In this document: positions 53,412 through 61,036 of the stretch, piece by piece | How positions within the stretch are numbered: position 1 is the first letter of the stretch | Layout: every line of letters starts with the position of its first letter | Source: Bradyrhizobium sp. WBAH42 | GTDB lineage: Bacteria > Pseudomonadota > Alphaproteobacteria > Rhizobiales > Xanthobacteraceae | DNA length: 64,000 nt | Direction: 5' to 3' | Assembly: GCF_024585265.1 (NCBI RefSeq) | Contig: NZ_CP036533.1 | Location: forward strand, 2,303,001-2,367,000 | The notes under the pieces: generated by a model | The model's database searches: none | The model's input: the letters and a program-made list of their open reading frames with translations, nothing else | Told to the model about the DNA's origin: nothing | Program-made: the position numbers and the translations under genes

Positions 53412-54689
53412 TTAGGTCTGTTCGGCCTGCTCCAGCGCGGCGGGCATTTTCGCGACCGACATCAGCGATCGCGCGACCTGGTTGAGCAGGAGATCGGCAT
53501 TCTCTTCCTCGGCGAGGGATTTGGAGAGCAGGGCGACGATGGCGCTGTGGCGCAGCTGCTGCGCGAGGTTGCGTGCGGTGGTATAGCCGGCCATCTCGTA
53601 ATGCTCGACGCGTTGCGCCGCAGAGATCAGCGCGAGGTCCGCGGCCGCATCCTCCTTCTCTTCGCCTTCCTTCATGACCTCCTGGCCTTCCTCGATCAGG
53701 CCCATCATGCCCTTGCACGGCTTGGCGCGAGCGTTCTCGCCGAGCAGCTCGAAGCACTCGTTGATGCGCTCGACCTGATTTTCGGTCTCGGCCAGATGCT
53801 GCTCGAACAGTTCACGCAGCTGATCGAATCGGGCGGACTGCGCCATTTTCGGGAGCGCCTTTGTCAGCTGCTTCTCGGCATGGAGGATGTCGCGCAGCTC
53901 GTGAAGCAGAAGGTCGGTCAGTCCGGCCTCGTCGACGGGCGGCGAACTCTCCGCGACGATCGACGGGGCAGCGCCGGGATCGGCGGACTGAAGCGCAGGC
54001 GATTCCGTGAACACCCAGTCCTCGCCTTCGTTCCAAGGACCGCGGGTGTCGATCTCGCCGTGATCACCGCTGCCGGTGGAATCATTGAAATACTGGTTCA
54101 CGAGGCCCGGCGTCGGGGCGATCCGGCCGATGCTGAAGGCCGGCTTCGACAGGCTCTCGAGCGCGCGCGCGAACGCCTTCATATGCGTGATCTCGCGCGT
54201 CATCAGGAATTGCAGTGCGTCCTTGCTGCCGGCGTCGTCGCAGAAATTGATCAGGCGCTCGTAGACGATCTTGGCACGCGCTTCGGCGGCGATGTTGCTG
54301 CGGAGATCGACGTCGAGCTCGCCGGTGATCTTGAGATAGTCGGCGGTCCAGGGATTGCCTTGCGAGTTAAACAGATTGACGCCGCCTCCGCCGGCGATCG
54401 CAATCAGCGGATCGGCCTCCGCGGCCTGGCGGTCGTTCCGCGAGGGCGCAAGATGCATCCGGGCGAGGCAACCGACGACCTCGAGATGGCTGAGCTCTTC
54501 GGTGCCGATATCCATCAAGAGGTCCTTGCGGTCTGGATCCTCGCAATTCAGTCCCTGAATCGAATATTGCATCGCAGCCGCAAGTTCGCCGTTGGCGCCG
54601 CCGAACTGCTCGAGGAGCATATTGCCGAAGCGCGGATCGGGTTCGTCGACGCGCACGGTGAACATCAGCTTCTTGACGTGGTGATACAT
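53412..54689 (-). CDS. Fusion of manganese catalase and YciF-like (DUF892) ferritin-fold domains
   Basis: A 425-residue protein with two four-helix ferritin-like domains. Residues 1 to about 225 match Mn-catalase: MYHHVKKLMFTVRVDEPDPRFGNMLLEQFGGANGELAAAMQYSIQGL, then DIGTEELSHLEVVG and DALQFLMTREITHMKAF, with the Glu/His ligands visible, and PFSIGRI-like APAFSIGRIAPTPG. After a Ser/Pro linker (about 226-255) the second domain begins LTDLLLHELRDILHAEKQLTKALPKMAQ, the DUF892/YciF signature, with AQRVEHYEMAGYTTARNLA later. The first domain should split hydrogen peroxide; the second has unproven function in stress. The start is ATG 54689. Confidence 0.88.
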   Translation of the reverse strand: MYHHVKKLMFTVRVDEPDPRFGNMLLEQFGGANGELAAAMQYSIQGLNCEDPDRKDLLMDIGTEELSHLEVVGCLARMHLAPSRNDRQAAEADPLIAIAGGGGVNLFNSQGNPWTADYLKITGELDVDLRSNIAAEARAKIVYERLINFCDDAGSKDALQFLMTREITHMKAFARALESLSKPAFSIGRIAPTPGLVNQYFNDSTGSGDHGEIDTRGPWNEGEDWVFTESPALQSADPGAAPSIVAESSPPVDEAGLTDLLLHELRDILHAEKQLTKALPKMAQSARFDQLRELFEQHLAETENQVERINECFELLGENARAKPCKGMMGLIEEGQEVMKEGEEKEDAAADLALISAAQRVEHYEMAGYTTARNLAQQLRHSAIVALLSKSLAEEENADLLLNQVARSLMSVAKMPAALEQAEQT

Positions 54690-54809
54690 GGAGGGACTCG
54701 CGTGCTGGAGGGAAATATGCGCGACAACGAGGCCTCCAGCCGTTCGTTCCTAAGTCTCTCCGAGCTTGAGGCTGTCGTTGCCCGGACGTCTGCCAGCGAG
54801 CGCGATGGC

Positions 54810-56264
54810 TTATGGTGTTACCGCGCTGCGTGCGACGGCGCGCGGAGCCGTCAGTTCCTTCCAGGTCGAATTTGCCACATGCACCGGCGAGAAGGCGGGA
54901 CGTTCGACGTAGCGCCCGTCGCCGGCCTCGGCGCGCAGATCGCCATCCTTCCAGACGATACGGCCGCGCGACAGCGTTGCGGCCGCAGCGCCGGTGCAGG
55001 CAAAACCCTCGAACACGTTGTAATCGATCCGGCTCATCTGCCGCTTGGCACTGATGGACTTGCTCTGCTTGGGATCCCACACCACGATGTCGGCATCCGA
55101 GCCCACGGCGATCGCGCCCTTGCGCGGATAGATGTTGAGGATGCGCGCGATGTTCGCCGAGGTCACCGCGACGAATTCCTCTTTCGTCAGCCGCCCGGTG
55201 GCGACGCCCGCGGTCCAGAGCAGCGCCAGGCGATCTTCGAGGCCGCCGGTGCCGTTTGGGATCCTCCTGAAATCGCCGCGCCCGAACCGCTTCTGCTCGG
55301 TGGTGAAGGCGCAATGGTCGGTCGCAACCACCTGGAGCGAGCCGGCTTGCAGGCCAGCCCAGAGGCTGTCCTGATGCGATTTGTCGCGGAACGGCGGCGA
55401 CATCACGCGCTGGGCGGAATGATCCCAGTCCTTGTTCTGGTATTCGCCGGAATCGAGCAGCAGATGCTGGATCAGCGGCTCGCCATAGACCCGCTTTCCA
55501 CTGGCCCGCGCGCGAGCGATGGCCTCATGCGCCTCGCGGCAGCTGGTGTGCACGATATAGACCGGCGTGCCCGTCATATCGGCGATCATGATGGCGCGGT
55601 TGGTGGCTTCGCCCTCGACCTCCGGCGGCCGTGAATAGGCGTGGCCCTCGGGGCCGTTGACGCCGCGCGCGATCAGCGCCTCTTGCATCAAGGCGACGAC
55701 GTCGCCATTCTCCGCATGGACAACCGGCATGGCGCCGAGATGGGCGCAGCGCGCGAACGAGTTGTAGAGCTCGTCATCGTTCACCATCAGCGCGCCCTTG
55801 TAGGCCATGAAGTGCTTGAAGGTGTTGATGCCGTAGGTTTTGACCACGGTCTCCATCTCGTCGTGGATCTGCTTCGACCACGACGTCACCGCCATGTGGA
55901 AGCCGTAGTCGCTGGCCGCCTTCTCGGATTTGTGCCGCCACTCCTGATACGCCGCGAGCATGGATTGGCCGGGATCGGGCAGGCAGAAATCCACCACCAT
56001 GGTGGTGCCGCCGCTCAGCGCCGCCTTGGTTCCGGATTCGAAATCGTCGGCGGTGACGGTGCCCATGAACGGCATTTCGAGATGGGTGTGCGGATCGATC
56101 CCGCCCGGGAGGACGTAGGCGCCCCCTGCATCCATGATCTGGCTACCGGTCGGCGCATCGAGCGATGCGTCGATCGCGACGATGGTCTCGCCGTCGATCA
56201 GCACGTCCGCGCGGCGCGAATGATCGTGATTGACGACAGTGCCGCCGCGGATGAGAAGGGGCAT
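54810..56264 (-). CDS. Dihydropyrimidinase / D-hydantoinase
   Basis: A 484-residue zinc amidohydrolase that opens dihydrouracil or hydantoin rings. Residues His59 and His61 (DPHTHLEMPF), the carbamylated Lys (KHFMAYKG, about 156), His183 (VVHAENGD), the HTSCREAH His and Asp in VATDHCAFT form the binuclear centre. The closing part (RIDYNVFEGFACTGAAAATLSRGRIVWKDGDL) is standard. ATG 56264 gives the usual family length; an upstream extension to 56315 has no homologous region. It is next to, and in the same direction as, a TetR gene, but 69 bp apart; joint regulation is not shown. Confidence 0.92.
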   Translation of the reverse strand: MPLLIRGGTVVNHDHSRRADVLIDGETIVAIDASLDAPTGSQIMDAGGAYVLPGGIDPHTHLEMPFMGTVTADDFESGTKAALSGGTTMVVDFCLPDPGQSMLAAYQEWRHKSEKAASDYGFHMAVTSWSKQIHDEMETVVKTYGINTFKHFMAYKGALMVNDDELYNSFARCAHLGAMPVVHAENGDVVALMQEALIARGVNGPEGHAYSRPPEVEGEATNRAIMIADMTGTPVYIVHTSCREAHEAIARARASGKRVYGEPLIQHLLLDSGEYQNKDWDHSAQRVMSPPFRDKSHQDSLWAGLQAGSLQVVATDHCAFTTEQKRFGRGDFRRIPNGTGGLEDRLALLWTAGVATGRLTKEEFVAVTSANIARILNIYPRKGAIAVGSDADIVVWDPKQSKSISAKRQMSRIDYNVFEGFACTGAAAATLSRGRIVWKDGDLRAEAGDGRYVERPAFSPVHVANSTWKELTAPRAVARSAVTP

Positions 56265-56333
56265 GAGTGACTCCGAGAGGTGAGGGACCGCTCGAAGGCT
56301 AAGTGCACCGCTCACGATGCGACAGGTGAAATT

Positions 56334-56966
56334 TTAGTCAGCCGCCGCCGGTCCTTTTTTCACATCGCGCGCGACCAGCCCGTCGATCATCGCGCGCACA
56401 AGGCCCGCGATCTCCTTGCGCAGCGCCGGCAACGGCACCGCCACCAGCTTCTGCTCCAGCCCGAGCGCCACCATGCCATGCACGGCCGAGAACAGGCTGC
56501 GGGCGGTGATGCCGAGTTCCTCTGGGCTGCGCCCGGGAAACAGCGCGGCCAGCGGCTGGTAGATATGACGGAACAGCTGCATCTGGTCGTGCACCGACCA
56601 ATCCGGCACCAGCTTGCCCGTCTCCATGCGGTGCTCGAACAGCGCGCGCCAGAGCTGGAGATTTTCGGCGGCGAAATCGCAATAGGCGAGGGCGATGCGG
56701 ACCAGGGATTCCCGTGGCGATGGCTCGCCCGCACGCGTCGCGGAAGTCAGCGCCTCGTCGAGCCGGAGCAGTGTGCGCGACCCGACGCGCAGGATCAGCT
56801 CATCGACATCAGCCACGAGATTATAGACCGCGCCATTGGCGCAGCCGATCTCGCGGGCCAAATCGCGGGTTTTCAGGCCCGCCAACCCCCTCTCAGCGAT
56901 CATCCGCTCGGCCGCCTGGATCAGGGCGACACGCAATTTCTCTCGCCGTTCCAGAGCTTTAGTCAT
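56334..56966 (-). CDS. TetR/AcrR-family transcriptional regulator of the PspA/YiaA locus
   Basis: A 210-residue repressor-type protein. The N-terminal helix-turn-helix (about residues 12-58) shows RVALIQAAERMIAERGLAGLKTRDLAREIGCANGAVYNLVADVDEL, the TetR signature. The remainder is the helical ligand and dimerisation domain (TetR_C-like: LWRALFEHRMETGKLVPD, VHGMVALGLEQKL). It is divergent from a PspA-like gene, with 103 bp between the starts. That gap holds three palindromes TGARC-N3-GYTCA, a convincing set of operators, so it very likely represses pspA-yiaA and itself. The ligand is unknown. Confidence 0.92.
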   Translation of the reverse strand: MTKALERREKLRVALIQAAERMIAERGLAGLKTRDLAREIGCANGAVYNLVADVDELILRVGSRTLLRLDEALTSATRAGEPSPRESLVRIALAYCDFAAENLQLWRALFEHRMETGKLVPDWSVHDQMQLFRHIYQPLAALFPGRSPEELGITARSLFSAVHGMVALGLEQKLVAVPLPALRKEIAGLVRAMIDGLVARDVKKGPAAAD

Positions 56967-56981
56967 CTTTAACCAAATTTG

Positions 56982-57052
56982 TGAGCGTCGCTCAAATATT
57001 TATTGAACGATGTTCAAGATTCCTGCTACAAAGCATGTGTGAGCAACGCTCA
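56982..57052. promoter_or_regulatory. Three TetR-type operators between the regulator and the PspA gene
   Basis: Palindromes TGAGC-GTC-GCTCA (56982-56994), TGAAC-GAT-GTTCA (57004-57016, flanked by T and A to 15 bp) and TGAGC-AAC-GCTCA (57040-57052). All fit TGARC-N3-GYTCA. Centres are 22 and 36 bp apart. The second overlaps the predicted -35 and the third lies at the start of transcription. Confidence 0.75.
57003..57031 (+). promoter_or_regulatory. Predicted promoter of the pspA-yiaA genes
   Basis: TTGAAC (57003-57008), 17-bp spacer and CTACAA (57026-57031). The -35 lies inside the middle operator and the start (about 57038) is just ahead of the third operator, so regulator binding would block it directly. 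Confidence 0.45.
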
Positions 57053-57069
57053 TAGACAGGGAGCAACCA

Positions 57070-57765
57070 ATGTTCAAGACCGTCGTGACCCTCTTCCGCG
57101 GTAGCGTCGCCGCTGCGGGCGAGGAACTGGAAGACCGCACCGCCCTTCTGATCCTGGACCAACAGATGCGCGATGCGGCCGCAGCCGTCGAGCGCAGCAA
57201 GCGCACGCTGGCGCTGGCGATCGCGCAGGACCAGCAGGAAGGCCGGAAGCTCGAGGCCACGAATGCGCGCATCGCCGATCTCGAGACCCGCGCCGTTGCG
57301 GCGCTGGATGGCGGCCGCGAGGACCTCGCCAAGGAGGCCGCCGAAGCCATTGCGGCCCTGGAGGCCGACCGCGATGCGGCCATGACGGCGCGCGCGCTGT
57401 TCGCGACCGAGATCGCCCGGTTGAAGCGCCACGTCGCCAACGCGCAGGCCCGTATCACCGAGCTCGATCGCGGTCGCCGGATCGCGCGTGCCTCTGACGC
57501 GGTGCGCTCGCTTCGCCGCAGCGGCATCGAGGCCGCGCGCCCCTATGAATCGACATTGCCGGAGGCGGAGGGCACGCTGAGGCGTCTGCGCGAGCGGCAG
57601 ATGGAGGCTCAGGCGGCCGACGATGCCCTGGTCGAGCTCGACGCGGCCACCGGCCCGCTCGCCACCGCCGAAAAACTCGCCGAGCAGGGCTTTGGCCCCC
57701 GGCTCAAGACGACCGCAGACGACGTGCTGGCGCGGTTGAAGTCCAAGCGCATGCCGGCGGCCTGA
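57070..57765 (+). CDS. PspA/IM30-family membrane-stress protein
   Basis: A 231-residue protein made almost entirely of charged coiled-coil helix (MFKTVVTLFRGSVAAAGEELEDRTALLILDQQMRDAAAAVERSKRTLALAIAQDQQEGRKLE and on). This is the pattern of PspA/Vipp1/IM30, which form ring or rod assemblies on the cytoplasmic face of stressed inner membranes; the sequence is closer to the YjfJ-type subgroup than to E. coli PspA. The N-terminal amphipathic segment MFKTVVTLFRG would bind lipid. A GGGAG ribosome site precedes the ATG. The YiaA-type gene follows 52 bp on. Control by the divergent TetR regulator is indicated by three operators. Confidence 0.87.
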   Translation: MFKTVVTLFRGSVAAAGEELEDRTALLILDQQMRDAAAAVERSKRTLALAIAQDQQEGRKLEATNARIADLETRAVAALDGGREDLAKEAAEAIAALEADRDAAMTARALFATEIARLKRHVANAQARITELDRGRRIARASDAVRSLRRSGIEAARPYESTLPEAEGTLRRLRERQMEAQAADDALVELDAATGPLATAEKLAEQGFGPRLKTTADDVLARLKSKRMPAA

Positions 57766-57817
57766 ACTCACGCCTGAAGCCGAACGCAATCATCATTCGA
57801 AACAACAGGAGACGATC

Positions 57818-58093
57818 ATGAATCAAACCGGCCAGCTCCACAGCGGCGCCTGGGTGAGCTTTACCTACGCGTCCTTCGCAGCGTCCGCCTTCCTCGTCGC
57901 CATCGGCATCTTCTTCCTGCCGATCGACCTCTGGATGAAGGGTTATCTCACCATGGGCATCGTGATGATGATCCAGACCTGCGTCACCCTGACCAAGACC
58001 GTGCGCGACAATCATGAGAGCAGCCGCCTCGTGAACCGCATCGAGGATGCCAAGGCCGAGCGGCTGCTGATGGAGGTCTCCAAGGCGGCGTGA
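57818..58093 (+). CDS. YiaA/YiaB-type two-helix inner-membrane protein
   Basis: A 91-residue membrane protein of the YiaAB family. Two hydrophobic helices lie at about 14-35 (FTYASFAASAFLVAIGIFFL) and 39-60 (LWMKGYLTMGIVMMIQTCVTLTKTV), followed by a charged C-terminal helix (ESSRLVNRIEDAKAERLLMEVSK). Function is unknown, and the family is a common companion of PspA-like proteins. AGGAGACG precedes the ATG. Co-transcription with the PspA gene follows from the 52-bp gap and strand. Confidence 0.88.
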   Translation: MNQTGQLHSGAWVSFTYASFAASAFLVAIGIFFLPIDLWMKGYLTMGIVMMIQTCVTLTKTVRDNHESSRLVNRIEDAKAERLLMEVSKAA

Positions 58094-58102
58094 GGAGCGA
58101 AC

Positions 58103-58132
58103 GGTCCCGCCGCAATGTGGGGCGGCGGGGCC
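58103..58132 (+). other. GC-rich hairpin between YiaA and the zinc-ribbon gene
   Basis: GGTCCCGCCGC (58103-58113) pairs with GCGGCGGGGCC (58122-58132) over 11 bp (one G-U). No T run follows, so it is not a standard intrinsic terminator; it may be a partial attenuator. Confidence 0.4.
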
Positions 58133-58211
58133 CCTGCGGCAGGACGGGCGCATTGTGCTTCGCGTGCAGGTGCGATATGGCTCTCGCGCTTTCCAGAGGC
58201 GGAGACGAGCT

Positions 58212-58418
58212 TTGTCGAAACAATCCCTGCGCGAGGAGGCCGAGCGCCTGATCCGCGAATCGATGGAAAAGAAGACCATCGTGGTCAAGCAGGGCTCGAC
58301 CCGTATCGAGGCCGTCTGCGGCAAGTGCGGAGCGCCGAACCGGGTGCAGGCGGAGAAAGGCCAGACCCGCGTCAAGTTCGCCTGCAAGAACTGCGGGCAT
58401 AAGCAAGAGACGTTGTAG
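58212..58418 (+). CDS. Small zinc-ribbon protein (68 aa)
   Basis: A 68-residue protein with one zinc ribbon, VCGKCGAPN at the N-side and FACKNCGHK at the C-side (two CxxC pairs), behind a charged helix SLREEAERLIRESMEKKTIVVKQG. Start TTG 58212 has a GGAG about 8 nt before it; ATG 58260 would begin after the helix. The longer open frame upstream (from 58155) is rich in Arg and is not homologous-looking. Nucleic-acid or protein binding is the usual role of such ribbons. It lies after the PspA/YiaA pair on the same strand but its membership in that operon is uncertain. Confidence 0.7.
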   Translation: MSKQSLREEAERLIRESMEKKTIVVKQGSTRIEAVCGKCGAPNRVQAEKGQTRVKFACKNCGHKQETL

Positions 58419-58501
58419 GCGTCTTCGCCTCACCCCGATTGCCTCCGGCCATGCGCAGCATCGTCCGGCGCGATCCGGGTAGAGGCCCTACAGCCTGGCC
58501 C

Positions 58502-58963
58502 TCACATCACCTGATGCACGTCGATCACAACGCGATCCGCATGGCGCGCCGCTGACGCCACGAAGATGTGCTCCATCAGCCAGCGGTACTTCTCGTGTCC
58601 GGTCTCGAATTTCGGCACGGTGCGGAAATAGATCAGCTTCGGATCGACCGGCTCGCCGCGCTTGAGCTTTTGCAGGAGCGCGACCGGGCCGAAGCGCATA
58701 CCCTTGTTCTCGACGTAGACGGTCGCACCGTCGTCGGTCTCGAAGGCGTATTTCGCTTCGAGATCGATCAACTCGTTGGGCCGGATGGTCTGGAAGTCGG
58801 CGCCGAAGGGGAGCACCTTTCCGGTGATCGCGCCCGTCACCTCGCCGCCGATGATCGGAATGATGCGGCGGACGCCGATCCCGGTCTCGCCGGCGGTCAC
58901 GACATCGCCGATTCGCGCAGTGATGGTGAAGAGGTATTTGGTTTCCAGCGTTGGTGTGGTCAT
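58502..58963 (-). CDS. DUF3237 domain protein in the TRAP operon
   Basis: A 153-residue protein of DUF3237. The pattern is TITARIGDVVTAGETGIGVRRIIPIIGGEVTGAITGKVLPFGADFQTIRPNELIDLEAKYAFETDDGATVYVENKGMRFG, ending in a conserved VIDVHQVM-type tail. DUF3237 folds as a single beta-barrel of unknown enzymatic function, found near catabolic operons. It starts 10 bp after the dctM stop and is the last gene of the dctP-dctQ-dctM-DUF3237 set, so its product probably acts on or responds to the compound taken up. Confidence 0.85.
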   Translation of the reverse strand: MTTPTLETKYLFTITARIGDVVTAGETGIGVRRIIPIIGGEVTGAITGKVLPFGADFQTIRPNELIDLEAKYAFETDDGATVYVENKGMRFGPVALLQKLKRGEPVDPKLIYFRTVPKFETGHEKYRWLMEHIFVASAARHADRVVIDVHQVM

Positions 58964-58973
58964 CGCTTCACCT

Positions 58974-60293
58974 TCAATGCGCCATCATCCGCGTCGGCAG
59001 CCAGGTCGCCAGCAGCGGGAAGGCGATCAGGATCACCAGCCGCACCAGGTCCGTCGCCACGAACGGGATCACGCCCTTGAAGATCGTGGAGAATGACACG
59101 TCCTTCACCACGCTTTTGATGACGAAGACGTTCATGCCGACCGGCGGATGGATCAGGCCGAGCTCGACGGTCATGACGATGATGACGCCGAACCAGATCG
59201 GGTCGAAGCCGAGATGCATGATCACCGGGAAGATGATCGGCACGGTCAGGATGATCATCGCCATGGCGTCCATCAGGCAGCCGAGCACGAGATACATCAC
59301 CATGATCAGGGCCAGCACGCCGTAGGGACCGAGGCCGAGCCCGGTGAGGAATTCCGTCACCTTCTGCGGCGTCTGGGTCACCGTGAGGAAATAGCCGAAG
59401 ATCAGCGCGCCGATCAGCACCGTGAACACCGCAGCCGCGGTGCGCGTGGCCTGCAGCAGCGAGGCCAGCACCTTCTCGCGGTCGAGCCGGCCGGTCAGCA
59501 CGCCGATGATGAAGGCCCCGGTCGCGCCGACGCCGCCGGCCTCGGTCGGCGTGAAGCGCGGCAGGAAGGGCAGGCCGTAGAGGCCGCCGATGACGAAGAT
59601 GAACAGCAGCACCGGTGCCCAGATCTCCTTCAGCCCGGCAAAGCGCTCGCGCCACGGCGTCACCTTGCCTTTCGGCAGGAAGTCTGGGCGGAAATAGCCG
59701 ATCAGGAAGATCGTGATCATGTACATGGTCATCGCGAGCAGGCCCGGGATGATGCCGGCGATGAACAGCTTGCCGATATCCTGCTCGGTGATGATGCCGT
59801 AGACCGCGAGCACGGTGGAGGGCGGCAGCATCGCCCCCAGCGTGCCGCCGGCCGCGATCACGCCGGTGGCGAAGGACTGCGGATAGCCGAACCGGCGCAT
59901 CTCGGGATAGGCGACGGCGGAGAAGGTTGCGGCGGTCGCCACCGACGAGCCGCAGATCGCGGCAAAGCCGCCGCAGGCTCCGACGGTGGCAATGCCGAGC
60001 CCGCCGCGCAAATGTCCGACGAAGCCGTTGGCGGCGCGGAACAGCTCGCGGCTCATGCCGGAATGGGACACGAACGAGCCCATCAGCAGGAACATCGGGA
60101 TGACGCCGAACGTGTAGTCGGTGACCGTGCGCATCGAGGTCTGTCCGACCAGCTTCAGCGCGGCCGTCCCGTTGACGAGATAGGCGAAGCCGGACACGCC
60201 GACGAGGCCCATGGCCATGCCGACCGGCACGCGCAGCAGCATCAGGACGAAGAGGGAAACAAAGCCGATTACGGCGACGGCATCGGTGCTCAT
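58974..60293 (-). CDS. dctM: TRAP transporter large permease (DctM)
   Basis: A 439-residue membrane protein with about twelve helices and the DctM signature: FGVIPMFLLMGSFVSHSGMSRELF, then GACGGFAAICGSSVATAATFSAVAYPEM, the membrane region that carries the sodium-coupled translocation. It is the energy-coupling permease of a tripartite ATP-independent periplasmic transporter. Its start ATG is 2 nt after the small-permease stop, so the two are coupled. The substrate depends on DctP and cannot be named; the enzyme family beside it (DUF3237) hints at an aromatic or acyl compound. Confidence 0.93.
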   Translation of the reverse strand: MSTDAVAVIGFVSLFVLMLLRVPVGMAMGLVGVSGFAYLVNGTAALKLVGQTSMRTVTDYTFGVIPMFLLMGSFVSHSGMSRELFRAANGFVGHLRGGLGIATVGACGGFAAICGSSVATAATFSAVAYPEMRRFGYPQSFATGVIAAGGTLGAMLPPSTVLAVYGIITEQDIGKLFIAGIIPGLLAMTMYMITIFLIGYFRPDFLPKGKVTPWRERFAGLKEIWAPVLLFIFVIGGLYGLPFLPRFTPTEAGGVGATGAFIIGVLTGRLDREKVLASLLQATRTAAAVFTVLIGALIFGYFLTVTQTPQKVTEFLTGLGLGPYGVLALIMVMYLVLGCLMDAMAMIILTVPIIFPVIMHLGFDPIWFGVIIVMTVELGLIHPPVGMNVFVIKSVVKDVSFSTIFKGVIPFVATDLVRLVILIAFPLLATWLPTRMMAH

Positions 60294-60295
60294 GG

Positions 60296-60832
60296 TTACT
60301 CCGTCGCCTTGATCTTGGGGTCGTGCATCTCTTCGGGATGGAAGATCAGCCGGTAGGTGCGGATCGCGATCAGCAGCACGGCGCAGACGTCGCCGATCCA
60401 GGCGACCGCGAAGAACGGCCAGGTCGGCATGTGCAGGTCGAAGGTCTGGACGTTGTCGTTGTAGGTGCCGCGCACCTTGTCGAACAGCGTCCAGGTCTGC
60501 ACGGTGACGACGAACAGCAGCACCAGCGTCGCGAACACGTCGATCCAGCGCTGATGGCGCGGCCCGACATTGCCCCAGACGAGGTCGACCGTGATGTGGG
60601 TGCCGCGATAGGAGGTCGCGGCGATGCCCCAGAAAATGAGGATGCCGAGCAGCATGCGGCCGATGTCGAAGGAATCAGGGATCGAATAGTTCAGCGTGTT
60701 GCGCAAGAGCACCGACAGGAAGATGTCGAGCGCGACGATGCCGACGAAGCCGGCCGCGATCCATTCGATCGAGTCGATCACGCGATCCATCCAGGAGCGC
60801 CTTGCGGGGTGTGTTCCGTCGTGTGCTGTCAT
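60296..60832 (-). CDS. dctQ: TRAP transporter small permease (DctQ)
   Basis: A 178-residue membrane protein with four helices (WIAAGFVGIVALDIFLSVLLRNT, ILIFWGIAATSYRGTHITVDLVW, a third and a fourth ending LLIAIRTYRLIFHPEE). The DctQ pattern SIPDSFDIGRMLLGILIFWG is present. It bridges the large permease and is needed for assembly. ATG 60832 is chosen over an extension to 60973, which overlaps the GC-rich repeat and is not membrane-like. It lies downstream of dctP and upstream of dctM. Confidence 0.9.
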   Translation of the reverse strand: MTAHDGTHPARRSWMDRVIDSIEWIAAGFVGIVALDIFLSVLLRNTLNYSIPDSFDIGRMLLGILIFWGIAATSYRGTHITVDLVWGNVGPRHQRWIDVFATLVLLFVVTVQTWTLFDKVRGTYNDNVQTFDLHMPTWPFFAVAWIGDVCAVLLIAIRTYRLIFHPEEMHDPKIKATE

Positions 60833-60863
60833 TGCTTGATCTCGACTCCAGCGGCGGCTCTTC

Positions 60864-61011
60864 GTCTCTCCCCGCGCGCGGGGAGAGGCCGCATCGCATC
60901 GGAGATGTGATGCGGGTGAGGGGGACTTTCCGCGAGTCCATCTCTCACTGTTTTTGCGGAGGCAGCCCCTCACCCCGACCCTCTCCCCGTAAGAACGGGG
61001 CGAGGGGGAAG
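60864..61011. repeat. Family D repeat between dctP and dctQ
   Basis: GTCTCTCCCCGCGCGCGGGGAG opens the element (one hairpin). A GAGATGTGATGCGGGTGAGGG middle follows, then GCGGAGGCAGCCCCTCACCC and CCCTCTCCCCGTAAGAACGGGG. Repeats of this kind, with GCATCGCATC and CCCTCACCC cores, are common in Bradyrhizobium intergenic DNA (from memory). It lies inside an operon, so it may tune dctP against dctQM levels. Confidence 0.7.
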
Positions 61012-61036
61012 AGAAAGTCGCCGCGCCGGCGCCGCT

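Noticed and set aside
57003..57017. TTGAACGATGTTCAA as an FNR/FixK site
   Set aside because: The inner spacing is 7, not 6, and the sequence belongs to the TGARC-N3-GYTCA operator series.
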